From the NCBI GenBank assembly GCA_951230915.1, contig OX579641.1, positions 4,774,001-4,838,000 on the forward strand: 64,000 bases of DNA. The letters run 5' to 3'. The translations under genes were made by a program, and so were the position numbers. The notes beneath the pieces are model-generated. The model searched no databases. It was given only the letters and a program-made list of their open reading frames with translations, and was not told the origin of the DNA. Positions 44,127 to 54,784 of this stretch are shown here, one piece after another. Numbering within the stretch: the first letter of the stretch is position 1; every line of letters begins with the position of its first letter. The stretch comes from Antitrichia curtipendula (lineage: Eukaryota > Streptophyta > Bryopsida > Hypnales > Leucodontaceae).

Positions 44127-45422
44127 ATGGAGGCTTGGAGAAAGCATCTTCTTGCTGCTAGGGAACAGGCCCTTGAAGATGACAAAGAAGATGAGATGAA
44201 TTTAAGCTGGATTATAGGGTTGGAGGTAGACATTGAGGGATTGGGAGTGCCCAGGGTTAGAGGTGGATCTCGTCCTGGGAAAGCCCAAAATGTTAGTAGA
44301 GACCGGGTAGAGATGCATGAGAGAATGATGAGAGACTACTTCTCTGAGTCTCCTTTATATGGTCCTAGTTCTTTTCGGCGTCGTTACAGAATGCGACGCA
44401 CACTGTTCTTGACTATCATGGAGAGGGTTTGTCTTCGGGATATCTACTTTGTTCAGAAATTAGATGCTTGTGTTTTACCAGGATCATCCCCTCATCAAAA
44501 AATCACTACAGCCTTGAGGATGCTTTGTTATGGCTTATGTGCTGATGCAAAAGATGAGTACTGTAGGTTTGGTGAGAGTACTATAATGGAGTCCCTCAAG
44601 CGGTTTAGTGTGGCAATTAGGGCAGAATTTGAAGGGTACTACTTGCGTCAACCTACACGAGCAGATTATGAAAAGCAATTAGCAATCAATTTTGCTCGTG
44701 GATTTCCAGGAATGTTTGCATCACTGGATTGCATGCATTATGAGTGGAAAAATTGTCTCGTTGCTTGGCAAGGGGACTTTGGAGATAGGTCTGGCAAAAA
44801 ATCAATCATTCTTGAGGCCATTGCTAGTTAGAACTTACACATTTGGCATGCCTTCTTTGTCTTGCCAGGGTCAAATAATGATTTGAATGTTCTAGACCAT
44901 TCACCATTGGTTTATAACATGCTTACAGGAGAAGCAAGAGACATGGAGTTTGTGATCAATGGATGCCACTACAATCGTTATTACTTGCTTACAGATGGCA
45001 TCTATCCAGAGTGGTCTTGTTTTGTGCAGAGTATACACATGCCACCATATACGAAGAGAGTGCATTTTGCACAACGCCAGGAAGCAGTGTGCAAGGATGT
45101 AGAGCGTTGCTTTGGAGTGCTCCAAGCTAGATTTGCCATCATCAAAAATCCATGTCGACAATGGAGTATGGAGGTGATCAACAATATTATGTTCACTTGT
45201 TGCATCCTCCACAACATGATTGTGGAGGATGAACAAGATGTTGTAGGTTTAGAAGACATTGTTGCAGATTTGCAGGAAGATGTTTTTTCTTTCAACAGAG
45301 ATTTGACATTTGAGCATCTCATGGCTAGCACTCAAGAGATAGAGAATTTAGACACCCACTATAGTCTTAGAGGTGATTTGATTGAACACTTGTGGGCAAT
45401 CAAGGGTGCTAATATGGCATAA
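44127..45422 (+). pseudogene. PIF/Harbinger DDE transposase with one in-frame TAG
   Basis: This is a single intron-free frame of 431 sense positions, close to the usual 400-450 residues of plant PIF transposases. The DDE triad is present: Asp201 in FASLDCMHYEW, Asp252 in LPGSNNDLNVL and Glu326 in DVERCFGVLQARF. The DDE nuclease cuts and joins element ends together with the Myb-like partner. Codon 235 (44,829-44,831) is TAG, between the first and second catalytic Asp. Family members usually have Tyr or Gln there, and the frame continues intact on both sides. The start at 44,127 follows a TTTGAAG context and precedes MEAWRKHLLAAREQALEDD. The stop could be a recent loss of function or, less likely, readthrough. 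Confidence 0.9.
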
Positions 45423-45544
45423 TTTATTTTCCTATTTCAAAAATCTTGTATAAAAAAACTCTTTGCGATTCACTCACAATGTATGCAATGTTTTACAAAT
45501 TTCTCAAGCATGAATATAAAATATTTTTTGTTTCATTACATTCA

Positions 45545-45880
45545 AGGAAGTATAGAGGCTAATTATCTTCACACATCCAATACCAAGAGAAGTAAAATTA
45601 ACTTGGATTATGAAAAATATAGAAGTCAATTATCTTATCCTCCCCCCTTTGCACTATGTGAAATTAAATAAATTGGATTATGGGAAGTATGGAGGCTGAT
45701 TACCTTCTTACTCCCCTTAAACAAAACAAATCAAATTAATTGGATTAGAGAGAGTATGGAGGCCAATGACCTTCTTCCTCCCCTTACACCAAAACAAATC
45801 TAGTTATTTGGATTAGAGGGAGTATGGAAGCCAATTACCTTCTTACATCCCTTCAACCAAAAGAAATCAAGTTGGACAAG
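45545..45880. repeat. 68 bp tandem array downstream of the transposase
   Basis: Five units are marked by AGTATGGAGGCCAATTACC-like words at about 45,547, 45,617, 45,684, 45,751 and 45,820. Each is followed by TTCTTCCTCCCCTTA and ACAAAACAAATCAA blocks. The later units are the most alike. Confidence 0.8.
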
Positions 45881-45915
45881 TTTTGATGCAAGTATTTTGG
45901 GAGATTGGCTACATG

Positions 45916-45964
45916 GTGACTAATGTGACTAATACCCCCTAGGGATATTAGTCACATTAGTCAC
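45916..45964. repeat. Perfect 19 bp stem hairpin inside the PIF element
   Basis: GTGACTAATGTGACTAATA pairs exactly with TATTAGTCACATTAGTCAC around an 11-base loop. The block AAGTATTTTGGGAGATTGGC before it recurs at about 46,238, followed by a related but unpaired GTGACTAATGTAACTAA. Confidence 0.85.
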
Positions 45965-46299
45965 AATTGAGTAAACTCAGCCACAACTTTGGCTTGGACA
46001 AGTGAAACTTTCTAAAAATTTGTGTATATGTAGTTTGCTAGAGTAAACACTTCCATGTCAAATTGTAGGAGCATTGGACACTTTTTGAAATTTTCACCAT
46101 TTTTTTGATTGTTTTAACTCCAAATAAAAATAAAAATAGGGGTGGACATTGACTTTTCTAATTTTATATGTTGAAATGCTGGATTAGGATTAATTGCAAG
46201 TACTGGAAAATTTTGGGACTATTTTCAAACTTTTAAAGCAAGTATTTTGGTAGATTGGCTATATTGTGACTAATGTAACTAACACAACTTGAATATCCC

Positions 46300-48304
46300 A
46301 CACGGCAACTAACTATTGGTTCATGATTGTGATTGAAGGTATATATGAGTTCAAATTCATTTATATGGCTTGATCTTCTACTACAAGTTCTTTATCTCCA
46401 CATCACTTTCTACTAGTATTTTATATTCATAATTCTTATTTAGAACCATCCACTAACTTGTACAAATGAAGATAAGAAATAAATGAAAATGAAAAAAGAA
46501 GACATAAATAAAGATAACAATAAAGATAAAATTAAAATCAAAAATCATAGAGGCAAAACCAAAACAGGAATAGGAATTAAGTAAAAATTAATTTAAAAAA
46601 TATTAAAATTCAATCTTTTATAATCTTCATTTATTTGAGAACACAATTTTTATTTCAACGAGTGCCCTACTAAACTTATGCCATCTTGAATACAATTTAT
46701 ACATTACCAATTAAAAAAAATATACTTCAACTTCAAATAGAATAATTTAAAAAGTGTTATAACATCATACTACAAAAATCAGAATGACCTCTATAATATT
46801 GCATTTCAAGTTTGAATAATATTATAGAAATTCAATTGCTTTTGTAATAGCCATAGGATACTTTCTACTATATATTATGTATTCTTCATGTTTTCTGTTC
46901 GTGAAATATTTGGAAATCAAATGGATACTTGTAAAAAAATTTCAAAGAAACTTTTCAGACAACAAAACTATAGATAATTCCATGTCTTTTAAAAATGTGA
47001 TATTAAATAATAAGGAAGCACCAACTGCTAGTGTTGCTCTTCATATTCAGATGTGAAGATTCTAGTTACATTGTTCACTTGATTAATTTATTCTTATTGC
47101 AATGTTTTCATCTTTGCAAAGATTATTTTGTAAAAGTTATGATATAAAGATTTTCTTTAATTACTTTATATTTCACTATATAAATTTTTTCAAAGAAAAT
47201 TGTATGAGGATGTCAATATTTTCATTTAAAGATTATACCTACTTTGTTTATCTACATTCTATCACATGAAAAATTGATGAAAGTAATATATTTAATGCAT
47301 AGCAAAGCAATCACAAGTTACATACTAAGATAATATAGAAACAGTGAAAAAAATCCTACTACACAAAATAGTGAATTTAGGTTGCCTAAACAATAAGGTG
47401 CCTTCACCCTAAGAAACTTACTTTAAAAAACATCATTGTCAACAAATATTTCTAGAGATATTTTCATTTGTACACTTGGAGGTTCTAGGATTCTAATTAC
47501 AACAATACTTAATGTGAAAGTAGTACAATCTTGCACAATGACATGAAATATTCATATCGTATCGAATGTCAACAAATGAATATGGGGCAACCTAATTTCA
47601 GTATTTAGTGTATGTGGACACTTTTTTTCCTCTACACATTGAAGAAGATGAACTGCCATTTTCCTGTCTACACATCAGAGAAGATGAATTGTCAATCATA
47701 ATGGATTCTTCAAAATGCTAAGCTGAACATAAACTTCCAAGGAACAATTGATATAATTCCATACAGACAAATGTAGAGATTAACAGAATCTGATTGTCCA
47801 AAATTATGTATGTATCATTGATTGATGTCCCAGCTTTAGAAGTACATGTGCCAACTACCTTACCAGTTCACATTACAAAGCAAAGCTCATTCCTGTTAAT
47901 TTGAAACTAGAACAAGTCTTGAGTGTTTGGAGAGCACTCAAGCTCCTTGTAATCTCTATCGTCATTCATGAACTGGTGAATTTGTCTCTCAAAATGGGTA
48001 ATTCCAATAGCATATCCATGAAATGCATCAAAGGCAAACCTACAAAATTAGCTTCACATTTAGGGTAACATTCATAGAAACCAAAATTGAAGTAGTGAAA
48101 CCTAAAATGCATGTGGGCACGTTACAGTAATGAAAGAAAAGCTAATTGAATGTTAATTTACAGAATTTGGAAAAAAAGTTAATTGGTTATGATTGGTGAA
48201 TGTGTGCAAACACTTTTTAACAACGAAAAGGAAGATTGGCATTAAAAGCAACATGAGAGTTCATGGAGAGGACCGTGCAGTGCAAATGAAGAAGCACTTT
48301 ACAG
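46300..48304. other. AT-rich internal spacer of the PIF element, no gene
   Basis: No protein-like frame is visible between the two convergent transposon genes. It probably contains their 3' untranslated regions; I cannot place polyadenylation sites. Confidence 0.6.
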
Positions 48305-50122
48305 TCATTGATACAAGTTCCTATTATTCAGTGCCAAGTGTAGATTGACATCTTCTGTACCACCTACATTGTCTCTATGGTTTGCAAGATTTGATGTGTC
48401 TTCATTGAAATTGTCCTGGAATTGAGATGTTTCTCCTATAACACGCCAAGTAGTAGACATAGTAGGATCTACATGTTCTAGACTATCGCAATCATTCTGT
48501 ACTTGATGATGCTCATGGTGTGGCTGTGGACGAACTATAGCTTGAGAGGGACTTGGATTGAATGGCCTTGAAACTCTTTTCAAGTATTGCCTCTCTTCCA
48601 TTGTGTTGCTTTGAAATCCAGCAGTGCCACCAGGAGCCTCCTCACCAAATTCTTAAACATGGGAATACACATACATGCCTTCATTTACTTGACTGTTGTC
48701 ATAGGCATCTAATCCTTGCCCGAACCCCATGTCTGAATCAACATGGAATTCACCTTCAAGTGACTCATCTTCATCGTCATCACTAATGTGTGCTTGGTGC
48801 TCTCTCAGCTGCCTTTTGGTCTCAAGTCTTTCAACTTCAGCAGCCGCCTATTCTACCTCTAGTACTCTAGTAGTACAAGCTTCTCTGGCAGTTGCAACAA
48901 CTTGTTCCTTCAATTCCCGAGCTTCATCAGCCTCCAATTGCTTCCGATATTTTTTTAATTCTACTTGTTGCCGTAGCCGGAGGTACTCTTGGGCTGCTGG
49001 AGTTGTTTCAAGACCAGGTGTTGTCATCAACAAAAGTAGGTTTTGATCTTCAAGGCATGCCACCTTCCACAAGCTTGCAGTGGCTATGACCTCTGTAGCA
49101 TTTGATTGAGCATGAATGGCTTGATCACGTACCTTATCCCTCTTGTGTGCTTCCTTTGCAGCCTTGGTGCCAGAAGGGCGATCCAACAACATTGTATTTG
49201 TCTCAAAGGAAGGGAGATCCTCAATATTGCTTCTTGATTCATGAGGAACTTCAACAGAACCATGGCTACTTGAAGGTGCTTTTTGTTTCAAAGAACTGGT
49301 ACTCTTCAGTGTAACCGAGCTGTCAGCCCATCGAGGAAATTCTCTCACTAGCATCCAAACATGCTCAAATGTAAACTCATGATTTTTGGCATGCTTCACT
49401 ATGTACAACTCATTTGCCATACGCAACACATCTGCAGCACTAGTACCGCTCTTCTTCAACCGATCAACTTATTGATGAACCCCTATAAATTTTGCTACAT
49501 CGTGTTTAATCTGACCCCACTTCGTTTCTAGTGATCTTGTAGGTCTAAATCCACTAGGTCTATTTAGGTCATAGTGTAAACCAATCCTAGTCCAAAAAGC
49601 ATTTGCCTTCTGTTGGTTCCATGAAATTGGATCTTGAGAGATTGCAAAAACACTGCGAGCTAACTACCTTTCTTCTTCAACATTGAAATTCTTACCTTTA
49701 GGTGTTGCCTTTGGTGCAGAACCACGCCCCCTTTGAAGCAGAGTGTTTGTACCCACTACAAAGCCAGCAGCTGCTTCGTCCTCGCCTTCATCCTCACCTG
49801 GAAAGTGCCGCCCTACCTTCTTCCGTGCAGAACCACGTCCTGGCAACTACGATTGCCCCTGAGTAGTCACGTCCAGATTGCATGCACCAGCTTCACCCTC
49901 GCCCTCACCGATACCTTCATTGTTGCCTCCAAGCTGCCTTCTTCCCCTCTCTGCATTCTCATAATCAAACCCTAATCCTAATCTCCTCCTTGAAAACCCG
50001 TTGTTGACGTATTGGCCTCCGTTACCTTCACGCTCCCGGCCATACCCAATTTCTTCTTCATTCACGCTCTCACGGTAGTCCTGCACAAGAAGACCATGGC
50101 CTCTCATTGCTCCTCCCCGCAT
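48305..50122 (-). pseudogene. Myb/SANT-like (NAM-associated) protein of the PIF element, five in-frame stops
   Basis: One continuous register runs from the ATG at 50,122 to 48,305, about 605 codons, without a frameshift. The order is a Gly/Arg/Glu-rich N-terminus, a trihelix/Myb-SANT-like region around 49,680-49,480 (FNVEEER, LARSVFAISQDP, FWTRIGLHYD, KWGQIKHDVAKFI), a FTFEHVWMLVREFPRW motif, then a helical Lys/Glu/Arg-rich C-terminal region. This is the usual DNA-binding partner of plant PIF transposases, thought to bring the transposase to the ends and the nucleus. In-frame stops are TAG at 49,849-49,847, TAG at 49,666-49,664, TAA at 49,471-49,469, TAG at 48,850-48,848 and TAA at 48,655-48,653. 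At least the first three fall in conserved sequence. Confidence 0.82.
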
Positions 50123-50353
50123 CCCGACAAGGTAGATCACAACAAAAGCTAACAATTTGTTCCTCGAGAATACTCCAGAATTGTAGCTCAGTATAAAATA
50201 ATGACACGGGAAGGTGACGTGCCAAATGATGTTTTCAAGTGGGCCGGCTCAGTAAACACTGTCCCCGAGTCTACGGTGGGGGGTAGCACTTCTTCCGGGC
50301 TCAGTAAACACCGGGCCGTGCCTCTGTTTTGCGGAACGGTGGCGATAATCTTA

Positions 50354-51265
50354 GGGTGAGAAATTACATTCAAGGCTTCTAAAACGATTGCACAGAAAGC
50401 ATTGGATGCCTTTTCCCAAGTACACAACAACAATGAGGCAAGGCCTTCACCATTCAAATACCAGAGGAAAACAAAACATATATTTAAAAGTTTATAGTTT
50501 CTTGCAGCAGCCACAAGGGCCCGAATCCAGTGTGCACAACGGTCCCATCAATCTTGATCGAAGGATGTGACATAGCAAAATATGCAGCGTGCAAAATCGC
50601 ATTCCCACATTTCACTCTAAAAACTACACATAGTCCTACACAATAACCAAACTTCCAGTAGTACGGGAAGCTGCATTCTCCATGTGCCATCAGAAGACCA
50701 AACTCGAGCTATATCCAACTTGCGGACGACATCTGCCTGGAGCACTTCAATGCCGACTGAGGTGCTTGAAAGGTCTCTCGGCAGACTTGAATGCTCTCTT
50801 AAGCCAGACCAGTCTACGCTTGGTCAAAGGGAATTGTGCTAGGAATGCAAGCGCCAGAATATTTTGGCTCTCATGCTACAGAAGCTTACCTCTCTCTCAG
50901 TGCTTCAAAATCCAATCCTGGCTACTAGCTACTGCGTTGATTCCCTAGTTGACATATACCTGTCCAATCTGCTCAGTGTGCACTCTTTTATAAATCGTTC
51001 AAGAATCACATGCTGAAACTATAAAATGCTTCTTCTGACAGGTCTCTCAATTTCACGAAGGGTTGACATCGGATATAGATTCGAGTCTGGAACAAGTGCG
51101 GGGGATGGACCGCATGGAAGAGCACTTCAAACTTTTTGGAATGTACGTGAGTCGGATCATCAAGAGCTATGATGAGTTTGAGAGGTTCCAAATTATTGTG
51201 AGAGCGCAGGTGGACATTCTACCTTTTCTGGATAGCTCAACATCAAAGTCCATTCTCTGAGCATC
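50354..51265. other. Exon-like fragments, unassigned
   Basis: On the minus strand a frame ending at 50,484 reads CGNAILHAAYFAMSHPSIKI and looks protein-like. On the plus strand, after a TCTGACAG acceptor-like junction at about 51,041, a frame reads FHEGLTSDIDSSLEQVRGMD and FKLFGMYVSRIIKSYDEFER to 51,260. I do not recognise either. They may be exons of two overlapping decayed genes or captured gene fragments. Confidence 0.35.
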
Positions 51266-51269
51266 ATAT

Positions 51270-52653
51270 TTAGCTCTCAGCATCGTGCTTCACTTCATCT
51301 GCCTTGTGCTTCTCTCGTTCAACCTCACACTTGTCTTTCAGAGCATCGTATTTCGCTTTCTCAACATTATACTTATCTCTCTCAACATCATACTTATCTC
51401 TCTCAGCATCGTACCTCCTTTTGTCAGCATCACAGCGCAAATTCTATGCATTAAACTTCAATTTCTTGGCTTCTGCATCCTGCACACCTACCCAGAGTTA
51501 CACATTCTTGCGCATTTCTCTATTGGTTTCATAGACAAGACGGAGATGAAAATGGGATGAAATAGTACCTCGTGAAGAAATTTACACTCTTGAACCTTCC
51601 GTGCACCCTCGGCACTAATAGAGACTAATGTCTTCTCTAGGTAATGGCGAAGTCGCTCAAGATCTGACAACAACAGATTCTGTACTCTCGACAACATTGT
51701 TGAGCTTGTCGTGTGTTTAGATATCCACTCTCCCATAGCTACAATTAAGCTCACAAAGTAGATGTGGAAACATGGGTTCAAAATGACCTTAGAAAAAAAT
51801 GAACTCATAGGTTTAAGCAACAAAGAATATTTAATTTCATTGCAAATCTTCAAAATATGAGATGAGAAAGGGATACAACCCACATTCAGCAAAGAGGAAA
51901 TAGCTGACCTCCTTTATTTTTCTTGAACTTCTTGAATTCGTAGTTATTGTACAAGAAGAAGAGATTTCGCAAATCCTTCACAACCTTCATTGCCAAAGGA
52001 AACTGCATCTCCATGTACACGGTAGCAAGCATTGCCAGTTTAGAGCGGGCTTGTATGAATTGTTCATTGGACGATTCCGCACTTGAAAAGCAGTTCACAA
52101 GGCTTTGTGAACACGAGTCCAAGTGCATTCTAGCAGCCTCCAATCCCTCAAGAGTATCGTCATAACATTGACTCACTCGCATTTCACGTCGGAGCAACTC
52201 ATAGTCATAGTCGGTGAAACCCTTCATTTTGGAAGATGTCTGGAAAATCCTTGCATTGCTTCCACAAATCCAGCTGCATCAAATCTTCATCATTCTGCTT
52301 CACAATCAAGAATATTGATTCAAAACAAAGCCTGACGAAGTAGAAAATAATCAAAAGACAATCCCAAAAAAGCAACTACAACAGACCAAGTGCACGAAGA
52401 AGGATACAAGAGGAGTAGAGCAGATGCTTCACTATATGGAGCCAACTTTGCCGACTAGTGGCTCTCCAACTTGCCGACTTCCGAACAATAGGCAATTATG
52501 GAGATGATACAGTAAGTTATCATATAAGATACCATATAATTTGATGGAGGGAGACAACTTACCATATAACTTGAATCCTCTGGAAAGAAGATACTCGACA
52601 GCTAGGAACGCTTCTATATTTGGGATTGCAGACTTATACTCCGACTTCCCCAT
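51270..52653 (-). pseudogene. Putative coiled-coil protein gene in four exon-like segments, one in-frame TAG
   Basis: Segments with plausible GT-AG borders are 52,653-52,563 (MGKSEYKSAIPNIEAFLAVE), 52,227-51,909 (begins FTDYDYELLRREMRVSQCYD), 51,738-51,569 (MGEWISKHTTSSTMLSRVQN) and 51,479-51,270. The last three join in phase. The final segment is a heptad series (YDAERDK, YDVERDK, YNVEKAK, YDALKDK), clearly a coiled coil. A TAG at 51,446-51,444 interrupts it after KLKFNA. The overall helical layout recalls BAR-type or other long-helix proteins, but I cannot name the family. The link between the first and second segments is uncertain. Confidence 0.4.
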
Positions 52654-52978
52654 CTTCGAGAGTTTGCTTCATTGTTCATACTGCAAATCTAGTTCACGAT
52701 TCATGCCAATAGTTAATTGACTTTGCTCAAGCACGCACGTCAACTTTTCTGCACGGAAACTAAGAAAGTCTCATTGGTTCCTCTATCCTCCCGCAACTAT
52801 CATTGTCAGAAATCCTCAGTGGAATTGAAGTATCCCTTGCCTTATGGCCAAAAAATTATGGTATGAAGCAGGGCACTTTCAGAATTCGTCACCCGTATTT
52901 TAAAGGAATAATGCTTTGACCGCGAATGTGCCTGCATCGACAGTCCAATTCTCTGAATCAAGCAACACTTCGGACGCT

Positions 52979-53252
52979 TTCCAAGATGCCCTTTGAAACA
53001 TTCAAAACCTGCTGCACAACAACCAGCCACCAAAGAGAGATGCTTTGTGTCATCTAATGACAATGAACTTCTTGACTACAGAGGAGCAAAGGCAAAGCAT
53101 CTTCACTCACCGAGTTGCCAAGATGCCCCTTGAAACATTCCAATCCTGCCGCACAGCAATCAGACACCACAGAGAGATCATTGTGTCATCTGATGACAAT
53201 GAACTTCTTTTCTACAGGGGAGCAAAGTCATAGCATCTTCACTCATCTAGTT
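52979..53252. repeat. Two-copy tandem duplication, period 137
   Basis: GATGCCCTTTGAAACATTC at 52,985 recurs as GATGCCCCTTGAAACATTC at 53,122. Both copies continue with CACAACAA/CACAGCAA, AGAGAGAT, TGTGTCATCT and GATGACAATGAACTTCTT. It lies downstream of the PhzF-like gene on its strand. Confidence 0.85.
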
Positions 53253-53291
53253 GCATTGGAGGACGCCATTGTTGTCACAGGTCCCGGCCCC

Positions 53292-54191
53292 TCAACTGAG
53301 CAGCATGCCAGCGGAGACGATTACCGCAATTCCTCTTAAGAAAACACATCTCTCATTCTCATCCACAACCAACTCCAGCACGCCCCCTCATTTCCACGCC
53401 TGATACGACACCAGCTTCTGCTTCCCAAATTTTTCAACCCACCACGATGCCAGTGTGCAATGCGCCGTTCCACAAACAAGATCCTCATTGGTGCCCAACA
53501 CGGGAGCGAAGAAGCACGAGACGAAGTCAAAAGGCGACCCCGAGGAGCCTCTCCCTGTGACTATCACCCCGCCTCGCATGTCGCAGGACGCGAGCTCCTC
53601 AAAACAAGGTTGCAGCTTCTCAACTTCACTCGCGCTGGGAAGCTCAATGAGCAAGCAGTCCCAGGCAGATTTGTGCATGGAGACTGCCTTGCAGCCCTGC
53701 AGAGTGCGAGGAAAGAGGGTTGCAGTATCCATAGCGATTGGCACGCTCTCCAAGAATGGTAAGCTGAGCTCTACTATACCCTGCCAGTTCTCCTCGCAAA
53801 CCTTGTTCACTTTCAACGTGATAGATGATGTGTGGAAGATGACTTCGGAGCCGGCATCCATAGTCGATTTGAAAATGAGATATGCAGATGCGAGAGTGGT
53901 GTGGCCGCAAAGGTCGACCTTTGCCATGGGCGTGAAGAAGCACACATTGAATTCAAGGGGTGAGCGTTTAACCAAAAAAGCTGTCATCGGGGCATTAAAC
54001 TCCGCGGCCACATTTTGCATCCACTTAAGGTTTGTGACAAGCGAGAGCAAACAAATAGCGGCAGGGTTGCCCTTGAACGCTTCCGCTGTAAATGCATCAA
54101 GTAGGGCGTAGTCCACCAAATCCTCTACTAAATGATTGTTTCCATCGCGACCTTGAAGAGCTTGCGAGATCGGGAACAAACGTGGCGCCAT
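53292..54191 (-). pseudogene. PhzF-like isomerase-fold protein, premature TGA, catalytic Glu missing
   Basis: The frame opens at 54,191 and reads DAFTAEAFKGNPAAICLL, VDLCGHTTLASAY, then FDFVSCFFAPVLGTNEDLVCGTAHCTLASWW, the signature motifs of the PhzF / YHI9 family (diaminopimelate-epimerase fold). TGA at 53,390-53,388 stops it after 267 residues (...SYQAWK). Reading on in frame gives GGVLELVVDENERCVFLRG to a second TGA at 53,294-53,292, the normal family C-terminus, for about 299 residues in total. CGA to TGA (Arg) would explain it. The family's catalytic Glu lies in a SET motif after AAEFN; here the sequence is AAEFNAPMTAF, so the Glu is replaced. There is no intron, although plant homologues usually have some, so it may be a retrocopy. 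An in-frame TAA lies upstream of the start. Activity is unlikely. Confidence 0.82.
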
Positions 54192-54359
54192 AGCTACAAG
54201 CCCTTACAGATGTGAATGTGCACAATTTCGACCTCACAAAGTCCGCATGTCCTCCAAATCGCAATACGTCTTTCAGAAGCACCCTACTAGCAAAAGGACA
54301 AGCACGAATTCGTCCCCCATTGAAAACTCTTGAAGAAAGTTCAGCGCCCAACGTCTAGC

Positions 54360-54784
54360 ATCCAAAGTGCAAACCCTAATACCACACACTTATCAAATTT
54401 CAAACTACATGCACACACTTGGATTACTAACCAAACGAAAAGTTTGTCAAAAGCATCGATCGACGACAAGAAATTGAGAAAAGTTAACTATTACTCTTCT
54501 TGATAAGAGCAGCTCGCGATGCAAAGAAGGCATCCGAGCAGATTCCTTGATGGAGGAGCTAGCAATCGAGGGAGGAACTCATCAGAAATCCTAAACAATT
54601 TGAATGTTGTGACGATTTTCACTTGCTGTTGATTGAAACATAGCTGTAGTTACGGGATTGATCGGAGTAGATACAAGAAACCACAGATATAGACGACGGA
54701 GTTGAGTAGAAGCCCAGATTTTGGGTAGTGAAATCTTAACCTTAAACCCGAGCTAGACCTTAAACCCGCGAATTCCTTTCTAAA
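54360..54784. other. Flank of the PhzF-like gene, no gene seen
   Basis: The region upstream of the minus-strand PhzF-like frame is moderately GC-rich and may hold its promoter or, if it is a retrocopy, unrelated DNA. I find no clear TATA element. Confidence 0.4.

Larger units (their letters stand above)
43822..50350. mobile_element. PIF/Harbinger DNA transposon, full-length 6.5 kb
   Basis: The left terminus is GAGTATCGCCACCGTCACGC and the right terminus, inverted, GATTATCGCCACCGTTCCGC: 16 of 20 bases match. Both sides are flanked by TTA (43,819-43,821 and 50,351-50,353), the target duplication of PIF/Harbinger. Inside lie the two genes typical of the superfamily, a DDE transposase on plus (44,127-45,422) and a Myb/SANT-like protein on minus (48,305-50,122), facing each other across 2.9 kb of AT-rich spacer. 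Both frames carry in-frame stop codons, so this copy is probably not autonomous now unless those stops are read through. Its termini resemble those of the GAGCATC-type MITEs at 34-41 kb. Confidence 0.9.

Noticed and set aside
53455..54111. 218-codon plus-strand frame opposite the PhzF-like gene
   Set aside because: It is the antisense shadow of the PhzF-like frame, whose family motifs are all on the minus strand.
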